Source: a virus
Reading direction: 5' to 3' (one strand)
IMG/VR virus record: IMGVR_UViG_3300021959_000091
Coordinates: 1 to 43,829 of that record
Length of the DNA: 43,829 nucleotides
Shown here in pieces: positions 25,017-33,262 of the stretch. Made by a program: the position numbers and the translations under genes. Numbering within the stretch: the stretch's first letter is position 1; each line of letters begins with the position of its first letter. The notes beneath the pieces are model-generated. The model was not told the DNA's origin. It did not search any database and worked only from the letters and a program-made list of their open reading frames with translations.

Positions 25017-27527
25017 TTAAATTATTTTAAGGTTTACTTCTTCTGCATTACAAGCAGCAACCTTAGAAGCTACTGTATTCTCTTGCAACTGACCGCTAAC
25101 AGCTGCAGTCTTTGTACCATTAACACCAAGTGCAGATCTAATCTGAGATTTCTCAGACAAGGTCCAATCTGCTTCACCACCACCACCTGCTCCAGATGAA
25201 TTTGGTAGCATGACGTAAGCAGTAGTTGTATCAGGGGTTACTACCCAATCCTCAACCGTTGCAATGTGGGTTGTTCCATCATAGCTTAGTACCGATCTAA
25301 CTTGATCATCACCTGTACCTGATCTTAAGAAAATTGTTTGTCCAGTATACATCTCATCTACACTAGATGCAGCAGAATTTAACTCTACAGATGAGAGTGT
25401 TGCTGATGCTACTAGCCCTTCATTAACATGCTCTCTACCTGGATTAGGCATTACAGCATAAAATGATGTTGTATCAGGTTGTATTTTCCAGTTTCTATCA
25501 ACAGTTGCTGTTTTAGTAGAACCTTCATAATTGTATACCATTCTTCCTTGGCCTTCACCTGTACCACTTCTAATAATGATCATTGATGGATCATAAGCAG
25601 CATTTGAAGATGAAGCTGTTGAATCTAGCTGTATTTGATTAACTCCATTACCTGGTCCTTGAGCATATCCAGAGTCAGAAGCTTGAGCAAGTGCAATGTT
25701 CTCTCTGTTTAATAATCCATCGTCATTTACAGTAGCACCAGATAGTGAATTGTCTGTAATTAATCCAACACCTCTAACTGTAATATCAGCATCAGAAACT
25801 GATGATAGAAGTTTTACAGTACCAGAAACTAAATCGATAGACATCTCATTGCTCTGTGAGACATTCTCTAGCTGAATGCCTCCAGACCAGTTTCTCATAA
25901 TTAAACTACCAGAGCTATCACCCATATCAAGAATCGGTGTATCAGAACCAGCGACATCAGAGTAGCAGTTAAGTGCCTTCAACTCACCAGAATATAGAGC
26001 TGGTATAGATAATGTACCTTTGATTAAACAATTTTCAATTACAACACTTTGTGTTGTTGGTATAGGTGTTGTTGATCCTAGATCATCTAGATATACGTTA
26101 GTTGCACCAATAAAGCCTGTAATAGTTCCTGTCATGCGACATTCGTGAAATTCACAACCTACAAGAGCAGATCCAGGCTCGAATGTCAAATTAGTAACTT
26201 GCTGACCTTCACCGGTTATATGATAGTTGTAAATTATATCACTACTTAAGAATGTATAGTCACTAAAGAATCTAAGCTTGGTAAATCCTCTGTCTTCAGC
26301 TATTAAAATAGCATCAGCTAAGTTACCAACAGGAGCTTGAGCTGTACCAACAGGGTAGAGGATTCCTGTATTACCAGTTAGTGCAGTATTAATAGTTACA
26401 GCATCTTGATAAGAAGCATATTCAATAGCTACCTCTGATACAAGACCAGTTTTTAACACTGTAGTTGTATTTGGAGTATCATCTGTAAGAAGACCGACAC
26501 CTCTACAGTTAATGAGTGCATCGGTATTACTAGAAAGTGCTATAATATTACCTGAGTTCAAGTCAATAGATATATTATTACCCTGTGAAGCAGCTGATAA
26601 TTCAATACCACCTGTCCAGTTTCGAATAATAGCATCTGATTCACAGTCATTAAAGTTAATGGTAGGAGATCCTGTACCGGCAACGTTTGAATAACAATTA
26701 ATAATTTTTAGATCACCAGAGTAAACATCAGGCAAAGTAATCTCACCTTCAACCAAAGAATTAAGTATGTAAATCGTCTCTGTATTTGATAGTGTTTCAT
26801 CGAAATGAAAATCGTGCACGAAAGAATCAGTAATAGAAACTAACCCTGTAGTCTCTCCTATAAGCTCAGCCTCGTATATCTCTGAAGTTGTTAAATCAGA
26901 GCCTGACACACATGTTATCAACGAGGATTGCAAACCTTCTCCATAGATTTCAAAGCCTTCAACAGTATCACCAGGCTGGAATGTAAAGTCACCAATAATT
27001 CTAATCTTAGATAAGCCACGTGTAGTTGCTATCAGTAGAGCGTCATCTAAATTATTAACTGGTTTCTGAGCTGTACCGGTAGGATATACAGTACCAACAT
27101 TAGATGTAGTAACATCAATCGTTACAAAACCTTCAAATGATGAATACTCAATTGCTGAGTTAGAGATAAGACCAGCAGCGTTTGCTGATCGAACAGATAC
27201 CTGGTTAACGTTAACAACATCACCGATATTACTATTAGCACCAGTTAAGTTAACAGCATATTGACCATCTTCAAATGTAATAGTATATCCACTAATAATC
27301 TCTACCACTCGAGCATATACAATACCTCCCAACAGCACCTCTGTATTGTGCCTATGAGTAACCAGATTGGGCATGCCATCTAGAGCAGCTTCCTCTGATC
27401 TTAGATCAAGGTGAAATTGGTTAATAGGCAATTCCCTAATCTCTGTCGGTGAGGACTGTACAAGGGTTGTATATGCCTTGGGCACTGTTATAACTTTAGT
27501 AGCCCAGTCTATTGATAAGAGGCTCAT
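25017..27527 (-). CDS. Spike-like virion protein with duplicated beta-helix
   Basis: 836 residues. After an N-terminal attachment-like domain, two halves of about 240 residues repeat each other (about 119-361 and 362-605). Each starts with AIEYxSxxxxVTI, contains YPxGTAQxPVxNLxDALLIA, and ends with RNWxGGI ... RGVGLxTD. This is a right-handed beta-helix style. A second duplication follows (about 629-700 and 702-775): RSGTGxxQxRxVxxYxGxTxxATV. The C-terminus has IRSALGVNGTKTA. Such proteins are usually spikes or glycan-binding fibres. The ATG lies one base after the stop of 27529-27765, so it is the third gene of an operon starting at 29401. Confidence 0.82.
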   Translation of the reverse strand: MSLLSIDWATKVITVPKAYTTLVQSSPTEIRELPINQFHLDLRSEEAALDGMPNLVTHRHNTEVLLGGIVYARVVEIISGYTITFEDGQYAVNLTGANSNIGDVVNVNQVSVRSANAAGLISNSAIEYSSFEGFVTIDVTTSNVGTVYPTGTAQKPVNNLDDALLIATTRGLSKIRIIGDFTFQPGDTVEGFEIYGEGLQSSLITCVSGSDLTTSEIYEAELIGETTGLVSITDSFVHDFHFDETLSNTETIYILNSLVEGEITLPDVYSGDLKIINCYSNVAGTGSPTINFNDCESDAIIRNWTGGIELSAASQGNNISIDLNSGNIIALSSNTDALINCRGVGLLTDDTPNTTTVLKTGLVSEVAIEYASYQDAVTINTALTGNTGILYPVGTAQAPVGNLADAILIAEDRGFTKLRFFSDYTFLSSDIIYNYHITGEGQQVTNLTFEPGSALVGCEFHECRMTGTITGFIGATNVYLDDLGSTTPIPTTQSVVIENCLIKGTLSIPALYSGELKALNCYSDVAGSDTPILDMGDSSGSLIMRNWSGGIQLENVSQSNEMSIDLVSGTVKLLSSVSDADITVRGVGLITDNSLSGATVNDDGLLNRENIALAQASDSGYAQGPGNGVNQIQLDSTASSSNAAYDPSMIIIRSGTGEGQGRMVYNYEGSTKTATVDRNWKIQPDTTSFYAVMPNPGREHVNEGLVASATLSSVELNSAASSVDEMYTGQTIFLRSGTGDDQVRSVLSYDGTTHIATVEDWVVTPDTTTAYVMLPNSSGAGGGGEADWTLSEKSQIRSALGVNGTKTAAVSGQLQENTVASKVAACNAEEVNLKII

Positions 27528-27528
27528 T

Positions 27529-27765
27529 TTAGATTAGGCGCTGTAATATTTGTACAATTTGGTCTTGGAGTTGTTGTCTTTCGACCTTTTCTTGTTGAAG
27601 CTGGTTAATCACATTCTGCATTTCTTTCTCTAGATCCTTTACCAGCTGTCTTGTTGCTTTTGTGTAATCACGTATAGCGATGAGATTCTTATAGCCTGCG
27701 CTATTCTCTATTCCTAAGTCCTCAATATCTATATTAGGTTTATTCTCGTCTGGTTTTTTACTCAT
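27529..27765 (-). CDS. Small coiled-coil protein
   Basis: 78 residues. An acidic N-terminus (MSKKPDENKPNIDIEDLG) is followed by a long predicted coiled coil (TRQLVKDLEKEMQNVINQLQ ... QLQDQIVQILQRLI). It overlaps the end of the upstream gene by eight bases and is followed one base later by the spike gene, so it is translated with both. It could be a trimeric linker, chaperone or adaptor for the two flanking beta-helix proteins. Not recognised as a known family. Confidence 0.75.
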   Translation of the reverse strand: MSKKPDENKPNIDIEDLGIENSAGYKNLIAIRDYTKATRQLVKDLEKEMQNVINQLQQEKVERQQLQDQIVQILQRLI

Positions 27766-29401
27766 CTGAAATCATTAGTATGGTTGTCGTTAATCCTGTA
27801 CTTTGAATGGTACCAGCAATGATACCCTGCTTATAAAATGGTTGTGTTGTACTCTTTCTAACCCAGCCCTTAACAGGTTGAGGGTTAGTATAGTTAAATC
27901 CTGCGTTAACTGCTTCTCCGTTAATATTTGTTAAGCCGGTGACAATATCTGTACCTACAGCTAAATCACCACCAGTATCTGCTTCCATTAATACTCTCGC
28001 ATCTTGTATTAAGTTACCATTTACATCTTGAACAATAACTGTAACAGAAACTGTGTTGTTAACAACAACTGTAGCTCCAGCTGATTTATATGTTGGTGAG
28101 TTTCCTCCATTAACATTAATAGTTACTGTACCAGTTGTTTCTGTTACATCTAAAGCAGCATCATCTGCACCTGAAAGACCATATCCGGTGAAAGTTATAT
28201 CAGTTAAACTGTACGTACCAGCTGTATCTATTTCAATAGCATGACCGGCACCAGCTTGAATAAATTCAACATCACGCAAATCTGTTGTTGTTCCAAAAAC
28301 CGGATCTTGTAAACATGCTACTGATACCAAAGAGTTAGTTCTGATTGTTGATGCGCTTATATTAGCAGATGCTTGAGTTAAGAGCTGACATTCTATATCA
28401 GCATCTTCAATATCATTACCAGCTGTAAATGTAATATTTCGAAAGTTACGCATAGTAGCTCCACAAGTAAAAGTACCAAGGTTGCCACCAACTGTAAAAT
28501 CTGGTCTTGTATCAGCTATTCCTGCGTATATTTTACCATCACCAATCAAAAGAGAGTCCATTGTAATGACATTACTAGCGCTACTCAAGGAAACATAAAC
28601 ACCCACCTTACCTTCACTATGATAACCATCAAGAAAAGATACAATAGAGTCAGTATCATTAAACTCAGTTGCAGTAGCTGTTCCAACTGTAAGTAATCCT
28701 CTCGCTCTAACGTTATCTCCGGCACCGGTAACAACACCCCATCTATTAGATTTGTCATCTTGATCCTCTGTTACGTAATCAATAAATGTACCATCCGTAT
28801 CACCACCATCACCACCTGATAGTGTTAAACCTGTACCATAGTCAATAGCATCCATTGCTACGTTCTCAGATTTAGCCTCACCTGTGATAAATTGTGCACC
28901 GACTGCATACCAACTCACAGAGGTTTGATCAAAAGTACCGCCTGAATCGACAGTTTCTGCCCAACCATCAATAGTTGGGTCAATTGCAGTAATAATATAT
29001 CCACCCTGTGGAGGGTAAGTTAAGTAGCTATCATTGTTAGCACCGGTTCCTGCTAGGTTATATCTATGTGAAGGTGTTGTGTCTCCTGACCCCATGCCAA
29101 CTTCTACACCCCATGTAGAGTTTACGTTGAATCCGTCTGCTACATATACCTTTGCATACCATAGATAACCATTACCACTATAGTTTACACTTGTACCGTT
29201 ATAATCTACACCTTGCCTCTGCGTTGTAGAGTTAATCTTTTTACCAACAGCACCAACCGAACTTCCAGGTGTATCCTGCTGATAGGCGTTCGCTGGTTCA
29301 GATGCTGGTGCACCACCACCAGTAGCAAAGTTACCCCATCCGGTATTCGCGTCTGATGAATTCAATCGGGTACCGTCAAAAACTATGCCTACTGCTGCCA
29401 T
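27758..29401 (-). CDS. Beta-helix-type virion or surface-binding protein
   Basis: 547 residues, ATG at 29401. The chain is Gly/Thr/Asn-rich and beta-dominated. It opens with MAAVGIVFDGTRLNSSDANT and NFATGG, a start style of phage structural proteins, and continues with helix-like coils (TVGGNLGTFTCGATMRNFRN). The C-terminal 90 residues (VTVIVQDVNGNLIQDARVLM) look like a carboxypeptidase-regulatory/Ig-like sandwich. It is the first gene of a three-gene unit driven by a strong sigma70-like promoter instead of a late element. Function unknown; a spike or a host-surface product are both possible. Confidence 0.8.
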   Translation of the reverse strand: MAAVGIVFDGTRLNSSDANTGWGNFATGGGAPASEPANAYQQDTPGSSVGAVGKKINSTTQRQGVDYNGTSVNYSGNGYLWYAKVYVADGFNVNSTWGVEVGMGSGDTTPSHRYNLAGTGANNDSYLTYPPQGGYIITAIDPTIDGWAETVDSGGTFDQTSVSWYAVGAQFITGEAKSENVAMDAIDYGTGLTLSGGDGGDTDGTFIDYVTEDQDDKSNRWGVVTGAGDNVRARGLLTVGTATATEFNDTDSIVSFLDGYHSEGKVGVYVSLSSASNVITMDSLLIGDGKIYAGIADTRPDFTVGGNLGTFTCGATMRNFRNITFTAGNDIEDADIECQLLTQASANISASTIRTNSLVSVACLQDPVFGTTTDLRDVEFIQAGAGHAIEIDTAGTYSLTDITFTGYGLSGADDAALDVTETTGTVTINVNGGNSPTYKSAGATVVVNNTVSVTVIVQDVNGNLIQDARVLMEADTGGDLAVGTDIVTGLTNINGEAVNAGFNYTNPQPVKGWVRKSTTQPFYKQGIIAGTIQSTGLTTTILMISDE

Positions 29402-29413
29402 GTCGTGTAATTA

Positions 29414-29441
29414 ATTATAGTGTAAGAATTAAGGAAGTCAA
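29414..29441 (-). promoter_or_regulatory. Strong sigma70-like promoter for the 29401-25017 operon
   Basis: On the minus strand TTGACT (29436-29441), a 16-base spacer and TATAAT (29414-29419), with 12 bases to ATG at 29401. It is the best match to the sigma70 consensus seen in the window. A 19-bp inverted repeat ends just upstream of its -35 box. Confidence 0.7.
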
Positions 29442-29444
29442 ATT

Positions 29445-29495
29445 TCTTTTAACCTTTTATTAGTGCTCGTTTGATTCTAATAAAAGGTTAAAAGA
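29445..29495. repeat. Perfect 19-bp inverted repeat beside a promoter
   Basis: TCTTTTAACCTTTTATTAG (29445-29463) and its exact complement (29477-29495) flank a 13-base loop. It lies between a terminator hairpin and the sigma70-like promoter of gene 27758-29401. No T-run follows on either strand, so it is not a simple terminator. Confidence 0.9.
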
Positions 29496-29520
29496 GGTGA
29501 AGGGGATCGGACCCTCCACC
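29488..29520 (-). terminator. Terminator of gene 29538-31268
   Basis: On the minus strand GGTGGAGGG pairs with CCCTTCACC (one G-U pair) around a seven-base loop (29512-29520 and 29496-29504), followed by TCTTTTAA. It lies 17 bases after the stop codon. The U-tract overlaps the inverted repeat. Confidence 0.65.
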
Positions 29521-29537
29521 ATCTTTGGTTTAATTGT

Positions 29538-31268
29538 TTATAGATCGGATGTTCTAATAGCCGTAACTGTTGTGTTGGATCCACCAAACGTAGCAGAAGT
29601 AATGAACTGCTTAATTGGAGTACCACCACCATCACGAACCAATACGATCAAGTCTCTATCAGTACTGTAAACAGCAGTGAAGTTCTCAGATGTTCCACTA
29701 GCTAACGTATCAATGTATGTAATATATACATCGTTGTTAATTGCAGCTTCATTACCTAAGAAGTCTTCCTGTCCATCAGTAGATGTGATTGTGAATGCTG
29801 CTCCACTGAATGCAGAGTATTCCAATCTACGGTCGAATCCAAGGTTATCTACAACTCGTATAGTACCTGAAGACGGTGTATCAGTAGGAACAGTAGCTGG
29901 ACCTGCAGAACCACCAATTGTGACTGTAGTAATGTTATCAGTTGTCAACGCGGATGCGAGGGATAATTGATCTTGATCAATTGCTGGATCACCATTAACG
30001 TCGGTAGAAACACCGTCCCATGGAGAAACCAATACTCTATCCTCACCACTCACCAAACCACCAACAGTAAATGTAACGTTGTTCGGTGGAACAATCTGTG
30101 TGTTTGTCAAGTCGAACAACTTATCACTGTTTGTCAAGTCATTTGTCTGAACACCTAATCCGTAAGAACCAATAATCGATGATCCAGTAGATGCACCAAC
30201 GAATGGCTTGGAAGGAGTTCTTGTTGTTACTGTAGTGTTAACATCTGATTTAGCACCACCAGCACCACTCAATGTCTCTCCATCAGTAGGAGCAACACCT
30301 GTAAGTAGCTGAATCCACATTTTAGTACCGGCTGTAACTGAGTCAATTGCGAGCAATTGTCCAGTACCGGTATCCCATGTGACTAATTCTGGCTCAACAA
30401 ATGTACCAACATTAGTGTCAATATCAATTTCGTGAGTAATACCTCGGAAGAGCTCACCGTTCAACCCATAAAGAGTTTCGCCAGTTCCTTCACGTGAGAG
30501 ATATTTCAAATACTCGTAGAAGTCGTTAATTGTTCTTGTTGGTAAATTTGCATCCCACTCAGAATAGTAGAATTCGTTAGCAGCATTGTTATCAACATCA
30601 ATACCAACATAACCTTCATTTGTATTTGTAATACCAGTATAAGTAGATACTGTTTGAATGATAGTTTCGTTGTTAAGGTCGACTGCTTCGGATAGGGCCA
30701 AGACGTTGTTACCCTCCGCTGCCTGTGTTACGGTGAACTCAGAGTAGGTGTAGCCGAAACGACGGGAAGTTGCAATAACTTTCCTGTTATCAACATTAGC
30801 ACCAGATGTTCGTACCGGAAGAAGGAATCGGTGAGAGATACCAGTTGTGGAGTTAACTCCACCACCTGCATCTAGGTTCCACCAATCATCCGCTAGAACT
30901 GCTCCGTTCTGAATAATTTGAATCTTGTCAACGTTACCGAAGTTTACGAATCCTGCGTAAATCTCCTCTGTACCGCCTGTGCCCTGCTTAACCGATCCAT
31001 CATATAGGTGCTCTGCTGCATCAGCATCAATATTGTAAGCACCCTTAAGAAGGATAATGTTATCAGTAGAACGAGATGATGGATCAGTATCTGTGATGTC
31101 CAATTCGTCATCTCCCGATGAGACCGCGTCATCCGCTAAGTCTTGTAGGAATCGGTGAAATTCAATCACCGTTGCATATGTTGGAGTACCCGTGTTGTGG
31201 TCGTCACCGATATATCGGATGTCGCCAGTAGCACGGTCAATGCTCCAGTCTGTGTTGTCAATTGCCAT
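29538..31268 (-). CDS. Virion structural protein, unknown role
   Basis: 576 residues. It starts MAIDNTDWSIDRATGDIRYI with GDDHNTGTPTYATVIEFHRF, a start I associate with structural proteins of environmental phages. The N-terminal half has a globular helical domain with WWNLDAGGG. The C-terminal half is beta-rich with VSPWDGVSTDVNGDPAIDQD and TVTIGGSAGPATVPTDT. No enzyme motif is seen. It is separated from the preceding gene by 22 bases with only a poor late-like element (CAAATA), and ends at a terminator. A head decoration or tail-spike role is possible. Confidence 0.78.
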   Translation of the reverse strand: MAIDNTDWSIDRATGDIRYIGDDHNTGTPTYATVIEFHRFLQDLADDAVSSGDDELDITDTDPSSRSTDNIILLKGAYNIDADAAEHLYDGSVKQGTGGTEEIYAGFVNFGNVDKIQIIQNGAVLADDWWNLDAGGGVNSTTGISHRFLLPVRTSGANVDNRKVIATSRRFGYTYSEFTVTQAAEGNNVLALSEAVDLNNETIIQTVSTYTGITNTNEGYVGIDVDNNAANEFYYSEWDANLPTRTINDFYEYLKYLSREGTGETLYGLNGELFRGITHEIDIDTNVGTFVEPELVTWDTGTGQLLAIDSVTAGTKMWIQLLTGVAPTDGETLSGAGGAKSDVNTTVTTRTPSKPFVGASTGSSIIGSYGLGVQTNDLTNSDKLFDLTNTQIVPPNNVTFTVGGLVSGEDRVLVSPWDGVSTDVNGDPAIDQDQLSLASALTTDNITTVTIGGSAGPATVPTDTPSSGTIRVVDNLGFDRRLEYSAFSGAAFTITSTDGQEDFLGNEAAINNDVYITYIDTLASGTSENFTAVYSTDRDLIVLVRDGGGTPIKQFITSATFGGSNTTVTAIRTSDL

Positions 31269-31275
31269 AATATAT

Positions 31276-31283
31276 TATTTGTT
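31276..31283 (-). promoter_or_regulatory. Weak late-like element (AACAAATA) for 29538-31268
   Basis: One mismatch to the TAAATA core, seven bases before ATG at 31268. The context fits, the match is weak. Confidence 0.25.
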
Positions 31284-31290
31284 TATAGTT

Positions 31291-32448
31291 CTATACGTAG
31301 TTTAAGTTTAGTCTATTTGCCCAGTCTGTCTCTAAATCAGTCAGACCAGTTGCGAATTGTTCATCATCGCCATCTGTTCGCTTAATGAAAATAGTAGAAC
31401 CTTCTTGTAGCCAACCACTATAGTAGAATACGTTAAGATCACATCTATACTCAGAAATATTATTAGTTTGTAGTGTTGAGGAGCCTCCACCAATGGCGCC
31501 ACCTCCACCTGAAGTTAATTCAATCTGCTTACGAAGCTTAATCTGCTCCTCGAGGAACATTGCTTTAATGCTCTTCTGAAGCTCTTTCTTAAGCTTTGAA
31601 TTACCACCTTTAAATTCTGCATCTTCCTCACTATCATCATCAGCATCCTTATCAACTAATTCAAGCTGTAGTAATGTCTCTTCAATAGTTTCACCTTTAC
31701 GCTCCTCAATAGCTGTAATGGCTTCCTTCTTATCCCTCTTAACCTTCGCAATCTGCTTCTTACGATCCTTTTTATCCGTAACATTCTCGACGATGTCGTT
31801 AATCTCTTCCTCGAACTGTGCTTCTGTATCTGTAATAGCAGATTTAGCTTCTTTAGCTATAGTACGACGAATGAAATCACCAAGAGACTCTTCATCATCT
31901 ACATCCTCTACTTCTTCCTCTATAGCCTCTACTTCTACTTCTTCCTCTTCAGCCTCCTCAATAGCCTGCAACTCAGCAACAGCATCTTCTGGAGTCACTT
32001 CCTTCACAACCTGACTCTTAATAGTATCTAAAATAAAGGCACCAAGATCTTCTGTCTCCTCTTCAACAACCTCCTCTTCAACAACTTCCTCTTCAGCCTC
32101 AGGAACCTCTTCCTCTGCTTCTTCAATAACCTCTTCTACCTCTTCAGTATCTACAACCTCTACAACAACCTCCTCTTCTGGAGCCTCTACAACAGTTGCA
32201 TTAGTATATGCACTAATGTAATCAATAGAATCATCAACTACATCCTCAACTACATCCTCTACCTCTATCTTTTCCTCACTTACAACTTTTGCTGCAATCT
32301 TTGCACCTGATAGAGTTGCTAATAGAAAGCCAGTAAGTGATTCCTCTGTAACAGCTTCCTCTGTAACTACCTTCTTATCTGCATCATCGACACCAACTGA
32401 CGGCTTGTCGCCGACAGACAGGTACGCATCATACATTGAAGGGGTCAT
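31291..32448 (-). CDS. Highly acidic repeat protein with structural C-terminal domain
   Basis: 385 residues. Most of residues 60-200 is Glu/Val/Asp (EEAEEEVPEAEEEVVEEEVV). Three short amphipathic segments recur between the acidic stretches: ESLTGFLLATLSGAKIAAK, EDLGAFILDTIKSQVVKEV and ESLGDFIRRTIAKEAKSAI. A charged coiled coil follows (DKKDRKKQIAKVKRDKKEAI). After a GGGGAIGGGSS linker comes a folded tail (YRCDLNVFYYSGWLQEGSTI). The composition resembles scaffold or internal core proteins, but the folded tail suggests a virion component. ATG at 32448 is set by the late promoter. Confidence 0.78.
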   Translation of the reverse strand: MTPSMYDAYLSVGDKPSVGVDDADKKVVTEEAVTEESLTGFLLATLSGAKIAAKVVSEEKIEVEDVVEDVVDDSIDYISAYTNATVVEAPEEEVVVEVVDTEEVEEVIEEAEEEVPEAEEEVVEEEVVEEETEDLGAFILDTIKSQVVKEVTPEDAVAELQAIEEAEEEEVEVEAIEEEVEDVDDEESLGDFIRRTIAKEAKSAITDTEAQFEEEINDIVENVTDKKDRKKQIAKVKRDKKEAITAIEERKGETIEETLLQLELVDKDADDDSEEDAEFKGGNSKLKKELQKSIKAMFLEEQIKLRKQIELTSGGGGAIGGGSSTLQTNNISEYRCDLNVFYYSGWLQEGSTIFIKRTDGDDEQFATGLTDLETDWANRLNLNYV

Positions 32449-32453
32449 ACTGT

Positions 32454-32461
32454 TATTTAAT
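32454..32461 (-). promoter_or_regulatory. T4-type late promoter (ATTAAATA) for 31291-32448
   Basis: The core, exactly five bases (ACAGT), then ATG at 32448. Confidence 0.65.
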
Positions 32462-32498
32462 CAAATAACGTATTATCTCAATAGAATATATTAATGAA

Positions 32499-32708
32499 TT
32501 ACCATTTTTTACAGCTCCAATAACCGGCAGAGAACTTATCTTTCTTTTGATCGCACTTATGACGTGCTCTAAATGACTTACGACGCTTAGGATTGCTCTT
32601 CTTAATCTTCATGTTTGGATCACCGAATCTAACAACCTTCTCTTTACCATCTTTACATGCCTTTACAACAAACTTTTTACTTCCACCTGAAGTACGTCTT
32701 GGCTTATT
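32499..32708 (-). CDS. Conserved basic domain in frame behind a TGA codon
   Basis: Directly after the TGA of 32709-33242, and in the same frame, 69 sense codons follow before TAA. The translation contains FGDPNMKIK, RRKSFRARHKC and a final YWSCKKW. I recognise this as a basic Cys/Trp module found in structural or prohead proteins of T4-like environmental phages, either alone or fused. No ATG, GTG or TTG lies between the TGA and the start of the module. The first ATG is residue 33, inside the motif. It therefore looks like the missing C-terminus of the upstream protein, reached only by TGA readthrough, or a freshly broken gene, or a sequencing error. Confidence 0.65.
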   Translation of the reverse strand, partial: NKPRRTSGGSKKFVVKACKDGKEKVVRFGDPNMKIKKSNPKRRKSFRARHKCDQKKDKFSAGYWSCKKW

Positions 32709-33242
32709 TCACTTCATACGAGCCTTGTCAACTCTCTCAGCATCTTCTTCATCTGATATACCAGCTTTAGCTTTAGCCATTGCAAGTTCATGGCTACGAG
32801 CATTTCTTGCTTCTAATTCTGTTGAACCAGCAGCGTGACCAGCTTGTTCACCGTCTTCTGATGCATCATCTGATGTGACAGCCATTAGGACTTCATGGAG
32901 TGTATCAGCTAACTCCTTAGGCAATTTAATTGTAATAGTATCTTCACCTTCACCATCTTCAGTATTACCAGCAAGCTTACTAATACCTTTATCAGCAGCA
33001 TCAATAGCCTTATCAGCAAGAGATCCTACAGCTCGACCAGCAGCTTTAATACCTTCACCACCAACCTCAGCAGCAACCTTACCAGTCTCTTTAGCGAAAT
33101 CTGCTGCTAAGTTACCAGCACCACGTAAAACCTTTTTGGTTCTATCACTAGTTGCAGCCTTTCTAATCTTTGAACCGGCACTTCTTAGTGCACCACCTAA
33201 AAATTCATTTAATAGACTTTCGTACTTATCATCAAATTGCAT
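32709..33242 (-). CDS. Prohead-core-like protein ending at an in-frame TGA
   Basis: 177 residues to the TGA, 247 if read through. It starts MQFDDKYESLLNEFLGGALR. An Ala/Gly/Lys-rich helical part follows (EVGGEGIKAAGRAVGSLADK), then the strand-helix module EDTITIKLPKELADTLHEVL and an acidic, disordered segment. The same strand-helix module occurs in the protein at 43414-43829. It is probably an internal or core-type head protein; that is inference from composition. Its promoter is a perfect TATAAATA at leaderless spacing. The stop is followed in frame by a conserved domain (previous entry). Confidence 0.8.
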   Translation of the reverse strand: MQFDDKYESLLNEFLGGALRSAGSKIRKAATSDRTKKVLRGAGNLAADFAKETGKVAAEVGGEGIKAAGRAVGSLADKAIDAADKGISKLAGNTEDGEGEDTITIKLPKELADTLHEVLMAVTSDDASEDGEQAGHAAGSTELEARNARSHELAMAKAKAGISDEEDAERVDKARMK

Positions 33243-33247
33243 ACTAA

Positions 33248-33255
33248 TATTTATA
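33248..33255 (-). promoter_or_regulatory. Perfect T4 late promoter (TATAAATA) for 32709-33242
   Basis: The full octamer, exactly five bases (TTAGT), then ATG at 33242. Confidence 0.8.
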
Positions 33256-33262
33256 CCGGTAG

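Noticed and set aside
29488-29520. Possible tRNA or tmRNA 3' end (GGGTCCGATCCC looks like a T-arm)
   Set aside because: No matching acceptor strand, anticodon arm or CCA-compatible end; better explained as a terminator hairpin.
32709-32711. TGA reassigned to Trp throughout the genome
   Set aside because: Genes of up to 1104 codons have no in-frame TGA and use TGG for Trp; 16067-16588 ends at TGA without a domain behind it.
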